A stretch of DNA of 13,547 bases from JAVBOP01 sp031550405 (GTDB lineage: Bacteria > Bacteroidota > Ignavibacteria > Kapaibacteriales > UBA2268). Positions 7,403 to 13,547 of the stretch are shown here, one piece after another. Position 1 is the stretch's first letter; each line of letters begins with the position of its first letter. Made by a program: the position numbers and the translations under genes. The stretch covers positions 1 to 13,547 of the forward strand of contig JAVBOP010000225.1 in assembly GCA_031550405.1 (NCBI GenBank). Direction: 5' to 3'. The notes under the pieces were generated by a model, which had not been told where the DNA came from, did not search any database, and worked only from the letters and a program-made list of their open reading frames with translations.

Positions 7403-8185
7403 ATGAAGACAACAAAAATTTTGAAATGGCTGGCGGTGCTGGCGGTTATCTTTGGGCTATGCTTTGTGTTTGCAGGATGTACGGACGGCGATGATGGAGG
7501 CAATAATCCAACAACAATGAAACTAACTGCCACAAAATGGAAGCTTGTAGGTTTTTATGATGTTGAAAAAGATTCATTGAAAGAAGCTGAACCAAAAGAC
7601 GAGCAATGTTATACACTTGAATTTGATACGGATACTACAATATCAGGTACGTCTTCTACAAATAAACTTTGGGGAAATTATAAAATTGATGATGAATTAT
7701 TGACGATACAAATCGCAAATATTGGTGGTACAGAAATCAATGAATTGTATGATGGACAACTATACATGGAAAGTTTGTGGCAAGTGCAATTTTTTACTAT
7801 TACCGATAAAGAATTAAAATTATACTATGATAACAAAAACAAGTATTTATTATATAACCCAAGTGTTAGTCAAGCAGATGCTTGTAATTTTGACAATTCT
7901 TTAACCGATTTACTATGGCTAAAAACTTTTGTTAATAGATATGTCAGAGAGTCAGAGGCAGGTTTTAAATATCCTGTTGAAATATACCAATGTACTTATG
8001 ATAATGGCAAAATAGGATTTTTTATAGATCCCTGCGTAAGCTGTCCGGACGGTTTAGCCACACTCTATAGCTGTGACGGAACTGAATTGTGCAGTATGGG
8101 TGGAATTACAGGAGAAAACACTTGTAATGAACTCAATATTGACTTCGCAAACAAAAAACTTATTTGGGAAATTAATATAAAATAA
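7403..8185 (+). CDS. Two-domain lipoprotein (META-like plus DUF6970-like)
   Basis: A 260-residue lipoprotein. A basic start and hydrophobic core lead to the lipobox FAGC with Cys26 as the acylation site, followed by an acidic/glycine linker (TDGDDGGNN). That linker resembles the Bacteroidota lipoprotein export signal, so surface exposure is possible. Residues ~40-152 look like a META/lipocalin-like beta domain (TATKWKLVG, YTLEFDTDTTISG, LWGNYKIDD, ELKLYYDNKNKYLLY). Residues ~165-260 carry LLWLKTFV, CTYDNGKIGFFIDPC, LYSCDGTELC and GGITGENTC, which resembles the small DUF6970 domain; its Cys residues at about 197, 211, 214, 224, 230 and 241 may form disulfides. The start is fixed by GGAGG at 7394-7398. 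Function is unknown; both domain assignments are by eye. Confidence 0.85.
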   Translation: MKTTKILKWLAVLAVIFGLCFVFAGCTDGDDGGNNPTTMKLTATKWKLVGFYDVEKDSLKEAEPKDEQCYTLEFDTDTTISGTSSTNKLWGNYKIDDELLTIQIANIGGTEINELYDGQLYMESLWQVQFFTITDKELKLYYDNKNKYLLYNPSVSQADACNFDNSLTDLLWLKTFVNRYVRESEAGFKYPVEIYQCTYDNGKIGFFIDPCVSCPDGLATLYSCDGTELCSMGGITGENTCNELNIDFANKKLIWEINIK

Positions 8186-8196
8186 AACAAAAAAAA

Positions 8197-8218
8197 TTAT
8201 GAATAAAAAATTCATAAA
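8197..8218 (+). repeat. Recurrent intergenic AT motif, copy 4, with AT hairpin
   Basis: TTATGAATAAAAAATTCATA plus AA. In this copy the first half has changed so that TTATGAAT (8197-8204) pairs with ATTCATAA (8210-8217) around a five-base loop. It fills most of the 54-base gap between the lipoprotein gene and the next gene, ending 21 bases before its ATG. Confidence 0.45.
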
Positions 8219-8239
8219 TAAATTAAGGAAAACAAAAAA

Positions 8240-8858
8240 ATGAAAAAAACACTTAACTTAAGAAAAATTTTATTATTGGTTGCATTTGTAGGATTATGTG
8301 CAACAAATTTAGGCAATGCACAGGCATTGGAAATAAGAGGCGACGTAATATATATCGCTCCAAATGAACTTCCTAATATGACAACTTCTAGCCATACAGC
8401 TACACATTTTGGCTTCATTGCGCAGGAGCTTCGTGAAATTTATCCTAATTTGGTATTTAAAGACAGCGAAGGCTACCTAAGTGTTAATTATATAGGTATG
8501 ATACCCGTTTTGGTAGAGACAATTAAAGAGCTTAATACCAGACTTTTAGCAGTTGAAGGTAAAAATTTTGAGAAAGGTGCAGCAGTTATAACCAGCGAGG
8601 CTAAGTTATACCAAAACAACCCAAATCCATTCACAAACAATACTGAAATTAAATATTATTTACCAAATGAGACGAAAATAGGCAAGCATTCGCATTTATA
8701 ATCTCATAGGTGAAGAAATCGCGAAATTTGATTTGCTTGACAGAGGTTATGCAAATCTTACAATCAATGGCAATGTGTTAAAAGCCGGCATGTACAACTA
8801 TGCACTTTTAGTAGATGGTCAATTATTTGACACAAAACAAATGGTTTTGACACGCTAA
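8240..8858 (+). pseudogene. Frameshifted S74-remnant / T9SS sorting-domain protein
   Basis: The first frame runs from ATG 8240 (AAGGA ribosome-binding site at 8225-8229) to a TAA at 8699-8701. It has a signal peptide (ending about GNAQA), then a segment like the C-terminal half of the peptidase S74 intramolecular chaperone domain (HFGFIAQELREIYP at ~56-69, GYLSVNYIGMIPVLVETIKELN at ~78-99). This is followed by the start of a T9SS tail (LYQNNPNPFTNNTEIKYYLP). The tail continues in the next frame from GCA at 8682: ASIRIYNLIGEEIAKF, LKAGMYNYALLVDG and QMVLTR, ending TAA 8856-8858. Removing one G of the GG at 8681-8682 restores a 205-residue protein with a textbook tail. So this is either a real single-base insertion or a sequencing error. 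The catalytic half of S74 (SDxRxK region) is absent. Confidence 0.85.
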
Positions 8859-8880
8859 TGCGTGCTTATTAATATAAATT

Positions 8881-8925
8881 AAAAAACTCCTAATTAGATT
8901 TAATATAAGGCATTAGGAGTTTTTT
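8881..8925. terminator. Bidirectional intrinsic terminator
   Basis: AAAAAACTCCTAAT (8881-8894) is the exact reverse complement of ATTAGGAGTTTTTT (8912-8925), a 14-bp stem with a 17-base loop. The outer A/T tracts provide a T-run on both strands. It lies between convergent genes: 22 bases after the + gene end at 8858, and on the minus strand 118 bases beyond the stop of the large gene at 9044. It should serve both. Confidence 0.88.
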
Positions 8926-8947
8926 CTTGTATATAGCGAGAATTAGA

Positions 8948-8968
8948 TTGTTAAAAAATATTTATAAA
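8948..8968 (+). repeat. Recurrent intergenic AT motif, copy 5
   Basis: TTGTTAAAAAATATTTATAA plus A, two differences from copy 1. It lies in the convergent gap, with no + strand gene downstream. Similarity to the copy 1 region extends further: both continue with ATTGCG and later ATTTCTTTA-TAAC (472-485 and 8995-9008). Confidence 0.5.
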
Positions 8969-9043
8969 TGATTGCGTTTATTTTCATTTGGGCGATTTCT
9001 TTAATAACCATTCAGATATAGATAATTATTCAAGGAAATGGTA

Positions 9044-12000
9044 TTACTTCGCAATTATGAATTTTTTTGTGGCTGAAAAATGAGCAGAATTTATGCTGTA
9101 GTAGTAAACGCCGCTCGGTAGATTTTTAGTGTTAATTTGCAAATTATATCGCCCAACAGATAGATGTGTGTTCACCGGCTCATAAATTAACGACCCATTA
9201 GATGAAAATATTTTAATATTTGTGAGCGCAGAACAGTCAAGCCCGACAGCAAAATCTATATTTACATTGCTATTCGCAGGATTTGGCGTTGCTTCGCTAA
9301 TAAAATATTCAGTGCCTGAAAGATTTATGTACCTTAATTCAAAGGCGCATATTCCGGTCAGTTCCGCCAAAACAGAAGCCGGCACAAAAGCAACGCAATT
9401 GTTATCCGTAGAAATTTCCGCTGATATATTTACATATTTCCCATCTTTAATTGGAAAATATGTATCAAACGGCAGGATTATCATTTCGCCAGAATTTGCA
9501 AATGAATACTTATTTATCGTTTTAACAACAATCCTTATTTCTTTTGCATGATTATTAAATTTTATTTCATCAATCACGAATTTTCCTGAAAGAAGCTTGC
9601 CCAGCCTTATATCTGACAAATTTGGATATAGAATATCAGCATCGTATTTAATGGTAATATCTATTTTTTCAGCATCTATATCATGCGGACTATCAGGTTG
9701 CAAATTGATTTTTGCAATTAATGGAGTACCAATTTTAATCGAATCAGAGGATAAATCCATATCAATAAACTCTCTCGTAAGTTCTGATATTGCAGATATT
9801 TCCACGGAATCAACCGATTGATAGCTATCCGTCGTTACATTAAACCGCAGAAAGGACGAGTAAACGCCAATGCTTTTGGGATTAAATTCAATGTTAACAA
9901 CCTTCGTTTCGTTTGGCGCAAGTTCTATCTCTTCGTTCATATCTTCATGTATTTCAAAAACTTCGGATGGCGGTGAAAAATAAAAATTATTTAATTTTAT
10001 CCTAAGATTCCCGTTGTTTTTTATAATACATGAAATTATGCCTTGCTCTCCCTGGCATAATTTCAAGTTGGTATTTTGAAATAAAATATTTTTACTTGTG
10101 CCATATCCTTTCAAATGAATTGTATCATTTGCCATCGCATCGCTTATCACAACGAGCTTTCCAAGATTTTCGCCAACAAGTTTCGGTACAAACTGGCAGT
10201 TAAAGGCATAAGATTCGCCTGCCGGAATTTTAATCGGAAAAGCATTTTCATCTATATCCATCATAAATCCGGAATTGCTATATGCTTTATTTATAACGGA
10301 ATTATCAGGACTTGAAATGTTAAGAACCGTTAATGAATCAGCATATTCCCACTCGCCGCCGCGCAGATTGTTTATAACAATTGTTTGCGTTTGCGGACAG
10401 TCAAAATTATTAACCAGCAAGGTATCGAATTCGCCATACGCAGACCTGATTTTGGGGACAGTGCCTTTGCCACGCAGGTTAGAAACAGAGTGTTTGCCAG
10501 TCTTGGAAACGATATGAATATCAACAAAATATTCTTTCAACTGGAATGGAAAAAAATCTATCGGAATAATATATTTTTCATTTGGGCGCATAGTGCGATT
10601 GACCAGCGCATCCATTATCAGGTCATCAAAAATAAATCCGGAAGCACTGTTCCCATCAATATCTTTAATCAAAACAGAATCAATCGTAATATCATAACCG
10701 CTTTTATTTTCTACAGTTATGCCTTTACTCCCATTACCTGCACCTTTGGGATTTGTCGGAAATTCATTTCGATAAATACGCACATCACCCCAATTATATG
10801 ACTCTGCGATTAAGCCCGGATTTACCGATTTTGCCGTAATGTGTGTAATACTATCGCTTATGAAAGCGTCGGATATGAATACAAGCGAATCGGTATATTC
10901 CTGCTCATAGCTGCTTTTGAACGATATTTTGAAGTCAAATCTTTCGCCCTTTTTCAAAATCAGCGGCTTGTCTTCGGAAAATTCTATCGGAAAGTTCACG
11001 CCAAATACCGCATTTTTCGGAGGAATACAGCCTGATATTACCAAATCGCAATCGCCAAAATTTTCAACCTTGCAATCCTGCACATACTCAGTATTCACAA
11101 GGCATTCATTGAAATTCACATCAGCGGCAACGATTTCAGAATACCCAACCGCACCTTCTACAACTGCCACCGCATAATTCGAGCAATTGTCATTCAAAAC
11201 TATCGTATCGCGGAATATGCCGGAACGATTGGGCTGGAACTGCACAAGCAGTTCTTTTTCCTGATTCGGCTGGATAATTCCAGTCGGGCTATTCAAAAAG
11301 GTAAAGCATTCGGGATAGCGCTTGAATGTTGCCTTGACAATATTGAATGGCAATAATGAATTATTTTTAATTTTTACACCCATTTCATGCTTTTCATTTT
11401 CTTTTAATATGCCGAAATTACAGGTGCTTGGCAGCGCTGATATATCAGGCGCAAAATACTCGACAGTAATGGCAGTATCATTGCCTGCCCTGTCGCTGAA
11501 CTTTATTACAGCTTTGGCGCTCCGGCTCTTATCCCGCACAAACAGCCGCCAAGATATACTTGAAGTCTCGCCCGGCGTTACCTTATCAAATTCCTTGTCA
11601 TAGTTATAACTTTCCTGAGCATAGAATATCGGCAGCGCCAGATTGGAGCGATTTTCCGCCTCAATGGGATAATCCTGCACAGTTCCGGTTACATCGCCAT
11701 TACACGCCTGCTGCCACACCGGCACTGGCTTCGCAGTGTCCGAGCCAAACAGCTCCAGCGTTCCCATGCCTGCCACCAAACCATAAGAGCCGGCAATAGA
11801 ACCTGTTTGGCTCGCAGTCATCGGCTGCCCAACAGAATATAAGGCAAATTTATTGTCGCAGGTGATATGGTATGTGTTGTGGTTTTTAATTTTATAGCAG
11901 TACAAAGCCGACTGGGTATTGCTTTCCGCATCGTACGCAAACAGCACAGGCTCGCCTGTCTGGATTATATTATTGCTTTCCCAATGCCAGACGCTTCCGT

Positions 12001-13258
12001 CGTATTCACCGAATTTCAAAGATGCAGGCAGCTGATTATTTTCCAATTCAACCACAAGCCACAGCATGTTATGGGCAAATATCTCCTGATTGGCATACCT
12101 GTATGTCGGAGGCGATATGATATAGTCCTTAAGCTCCTGCTCGTGCGGCACAAGCTGCATCTGGAACGGCATATAATCAATCGTTGCATTTACACCCTCC
12201 TCCTCGACACCCGCATTATACAGCACAACACTGACAGGCTTATCCGCAGTCAATACCGCAGGCATTGGCGAATTGTTCTGGTTTATCCTCGCCTCCGCAT
12301 AGCCTGTGTGTATAGTGCCTCCAGCCTTATTTATGAATAAAAATTCATTATTATTGAGATATACCTTCGTACTGTCTTCTTTGGCAAATATACGCAGAAC
12401 AGGGCTGTGCCTTCTATCCGGATAACACGGCACATAATATTTTTTCCCATACAAGCCATGCGCTAAGTCCATTTCTACAATATAGTTAGGGAACAGATTC
12501 CGCTGCGGTATATCTGCATTCTGATTGCCCGATACAACGGCAACAGGCCTGCTTGCCATAACAATGCTGCCGCTCAAATCGGCACCAAGCCCAGTGCTCG
12601 AAAGCGCCCAAACGTCTCCCCTGTTCAATATGGCAACCACTGTATCGCCTGCAAATGTGCCGTATGCAAGCTCAGTATCCGGATTACCGCCCAGTATGAA
12701 TTGCACTTCGGTTCCATCATAAGCGGCAGTAACAGTAGTCATGCTTGGTCTGCTGGATTTGGGAAAGAGGTGGTCTTCATTATATGACGCAACCGTGTAT
12801 TTCTTGCCTAATGCCTCAACAGGCAGCACGGCAAAGCTTTCAGTGGAAATACTGCCATTTTTGACCATGGCAAAAGCAGAAATTGGATTGTCAGCTTCTA
12901 TCTGTATGGCAGCCGACTTGTAGACCTCATGAGGTAAAGCCTGCTGGCTGGAGGATTTTTGCTGCGTAAACGCCGACACGGCAGGTATGAGCACGATAGC
13001 CCGCTCGTATGCCTTCAACGTATGGGTATGTATAAAGCCATGCTTGGCGGTAACCTTCACCTCAGCATCAGTATGTGCAAGCAGTGTAAGTATTATATTA
13101 TTTTCAGACTTATCGTTATTTTGACTGTTCAGCTCCGGAGCCGGAACGGAGAATATAAAATTTGTTCCAACCATGCTGTTGGCATTGTATGCAGGGTTTT
13201 CTGCCGCATGTGATACAGCCGCAGCAAGCAGCAGCATAAATAATAAATATTTTTTCAT
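9044..13258 (-). CDS. Giant secreted IgGFc-binding-like / choice-of-anchor D protein with T9SS tail
   Basis: A 1404-residue exported protein. The start is the ATG at 13258 (MKKYLLFMLLLAAAVSHA, a good signal peptide). The in-frame ATG at 13285 is rejected because it lies in the -7 box and adds nine residues before the signal. Residues ~28-500 resemble the IgGFc-binding protein N-terminal domain: repeated beta segments such as VGTNFIFSVP, EADNPISAFAMVKNG, AVLPVEALGKKYTVASYN and ADKPVSVVLYNAG. About five ASH-like 'choice-of-anchor D' domains follow, near 605-705, 710-810, 815-932, 938-1053 and 1055-1160, with markers such as LLVQFQPNRSGIFRDTIVL and VNIEFNPKSIGVYSSFLRF. Residues ~1165-1305 look cohesin-like (KIGTPLIAKINL, ITIKYDADILYP). 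The T9SS tail begins at ATPNPANSN (~1323) and ends KKFIIAK. A cell-surface adhesive or structural role is inferred. It is monocistronic and convergent to the frameshifted gene. Confidence 0.9.
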   Translation of the reverse strand: MKKYLLFMLLLAAAVSHAAENPAYNANSMVGTNFIFSVPAPELNSQNNDKSENNIILTLLAHTDAEVKVTAKHGFIHTHTLKAYERAIVLIPAVSAFTQQKSSSQQALPHEVYKSAAIQIEADNPISAFAMVKNGSISTESFAVLPVEALGKKYTVASYNEDHLFPKSSRPSMTTVTAAYDGTEVQFILGGNPDTELAYGTFAGDTVVAILNRGDVWALSSTGLGADLSGSIVMASRPVAVVSGNQNADIPQRNLFPNYIVEMDLAHGLYGKKYYVPCYPDRRHSPVLRIFAKEDSTKVYLNNNEFLFINKAGGTIHTGYAEARINQNNSPMPAVLTADKPVSVVLYNAGVEEEGVNATIDYMPFQMQLVPHEQELKDYIISPPTYRYANQEIFAHNMLWLVVELENNQLPASLKFGEYDGSVWHWESNNIIQTGEPVLFAYDAESNTQSALYCYKIKNHNTYHITCDNKFALYSVGQPMTASQTGSIAGSYGLVAGMGTLELFGSDTAKPVPVWQQACNGDVTGTVQDYPIEAENRSNLALPIFYAQESYNYDKEFDKVTPGETSSISWRLFVRDKSRSAKAVIKFSDRAGNDTAITVEYFAPDISALPSTCNFGILKENEKHEMGVKIKNNSLLPFNIVKATFKRYPECFTFLNSPTGIIQPNQEKELLVQFQPNRSGIFRDTIVLNDNCSNYAVAVVEGAVGYSEIVAADVNFNECLVNTEYVQDCKVENFGDCDLVISGCIPPKNAVFGVNFPIEFSEDKPLILKKGERFDFKISFKSSYEQEYTDSLVFISDAFISDSITHITAKSVNPGLIAESYNWGDVRIYRNEFPTNPKGAGNGSKGITVENKSGYDITIDSVLIKDIDGNSASGFIFDDLIMDALVNRTMRPNEKYIIPIDFFPFQLKEYFVDIHIVSKTGKHSVSNLRGKGTVPKIRSAYGEFDTLLVNNFDCPQTQTIVINNLRGGEWEYADSLTVLNISSPDNSVINKAYSNSGFMMDIDENAFPIKIPAGESYAFNCQFVPKLVGENLGKLVVISDAMANDTIHLKGYGTSKNILFQNTNLKLCQGEQGIISCIIKNNGNLRIKLNNFYFSPPSEVFEIHEDMNEEIELAPNETKVVNIEFNPKSIGVYSSFLRFNVTTDSYQSVDSVEISAISELTREFIDMDLSSDSIKIGTPLIAKINLQPDSPHDIDAEKIDITIKYDADILYPNLSDIRLGKLLSGKFVIDEIKFNNHAKEIRIVVKTINKYSFANSGEMIILPFDTYFPIKDGKYVNISAEISTDNNCVAFVPASVLAELTGICAFELRYINLSGTEYFISEATPNPANSNVNIDFAVGLDCSALTNIKIFSSNGSLIYEPVNTHLSVGRYNLQINTKNLPSGVYYYSINSAHFSATKKFIIAK

Positions 13259-13282
13259 TATTGGTGTTCCGCAATATATTGA

Positions 13283-13290
13283 CAAATATA
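13283..13290 (-). promoter_or_regulatory. -7 box of the large minus-strand gene
   Basis: On the minus strand this reads TATATTTG, an exact match to TAnnTTTG. It lies 24 bases before the ATG at 13258, the same distance as for the TATATTTG before the 4541 gene. No clear -33 TTTG was found upstream. The box places the transcript start inside the longer reading frame and so supports the 13258 start. Confidence 0.55.
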
Positions 13291-13521
13291 ACGATGTATT
13301 TTAAATTATACGCATAGCCATATAATAATATGACACCTAAAACCCGTTTTTGTGAGTTTCTGCCATCTTTTCTGTTTAAAAGCATGGTAATGGTGCGTTG
13401 GATATAATAAAAAAAGTTTCAAAGCAGGTAAAAATATATGCAATAACATAAAATTAATATCGTCAATAATATATAACTCAAGTTTATTTCAATAAAAATA
13501 CCTAAAAAATTTAATACATAT

Positions 13522-13547
13522 ATGGAAATTTTAGACAACATAATAAG
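13522..13547 (+). CDS. Possible 5' end of a divergent gene
   Basis: ATG at 13522 opens a frame (MEILDNII) that stays open to the window edge, eight codons. It would be divergent from the large minus-strand gene. No ribosome-binding site or -7 box is clear. The 231 bases between 13291 and 13521 hold no other gene that I can support. Too short to judge. Confidence 0.25.

Noticed and set aside
8240..8701. The 8240 gene as an intact 153-residue protein
   Set aside because: It would end in the middle of a sorting domain whose exact continuation is present in the next frame.
12330..12352. TTATGAATAAAAATTCATTA, resembling copy 4 of the AT motif
   Set aside because: It falls inside coding sequence of the large gene (Asn/Lys/Glu/Phe codons) and is explained by codon choice.
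9222..13213. Many + strand open frames opposite the large minus-strand gene, up to 157 codons (11867-12340)
   Set aside because: They overlap one another and the intact 1404-residue gene, and their composition (runs of Ser, Pro, Arg, Cys) is typical of antisense shadows.
13256..13285. Start of the large minus-strand gene at the ATG at 13285
   Set aside because: That ATG lies inside the TATATTTG -7 box and would put nine residues before a perfect signal peptide, so the ATG at 13258 is preferred.
13350..13385. A short minus-strand frame (MAETHKNGF) and a longer overlapping frame upstream of the large gene
   Set aside because: No ribosome-binding site, no family resemblance, and it stops after nine residues; the longer frame overlaps the promoter.
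1..13547. CRISPR arrays, tRNA or rRNA genes, transposases, phage genes and defence systems
   Set aside because: Looked for by eye on both strands; no regularly spaced repeats, tRNA-like cloverleaf signatures or diagnostic protein motifs were seen.

Overview
The window looks like a chromosomal stretch from an AT-rich member of the Bacteroidota/Chlorobi (FCB) supergroup. Four open reading frames end in a type IX secretion (T9SS) C-terminal sorting domain, with a PNP motif and a terminal beta-rich tail ending in a basic residue. Some upstream regions carry a TATATTTG box that fits the Bacteroidota sigma factor consensus TAnnTTTG. 'Choice-of-anchor D' (ASH-like) repeats joined to an IgGFc-binding-like domain recall free-living Ignavibacteria/Kapabacteria-type genomes, but that placement is inference.

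Layout, left to right. (1) The 3' end of a T9SS cargo gene (2-334), followed by a perfect 24-bp palindrome and a second REP-like segment. (2) A large secreted subtilisin-family protease with Asp-box, ASH-like and sorting domains (528-4304), followed by a stem-loop and a good intrinsic terminator. (3) A tight three-gene cluster on + : a secreted protein of unknown function (4541-5530), lipoate-protein ligase (5536-6525), and a small predicted outer-membrane barrel protein (6536-7051). (4) A 351-base gap with a strong 15-bp RNA hairpin directly after a nine-residue mini-ORF. (5) A two-domain lipoprotein (7403-8185), then a short gene with a peptidase-S74-like remnant and a T9SS domain, broken by one frameshift (8240-8858). 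(6) A symmetric bidirectional terminator (8881-8925). (7) A giant convergent minus-strand gene (13258-9044) encoding a signal peptide, an IgGFc-binding-like head, about five ASH-like domains, a cohesin-like domain and a T9SS tail. (8) Its promoter, and possibly the first codons of a divergent + strand gene at the right edge.

Functionally the region is mostly export cargo: surface or secreted proteins that would depend on a T9SS encoded elsewhere. The exception is the cytosolic cofactor enzyme lipoate-protein ligase. No defence, phage, CRISPR, transposase, rRNA or tRNA gene was seen.

The most notable unexplained structure is a ~21-bp AT-rich motif (core TTATTAAAAAATATTCATAA). It recurs in every intergenic gap over 50 bp between position 335 and 9043: five copies on + and one inverted. 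It could be a regulatory site or a small dispersed repeat. The leader hairpin at 7226-7270 and the decayed S74/T9SS gene are the next most interesting points.
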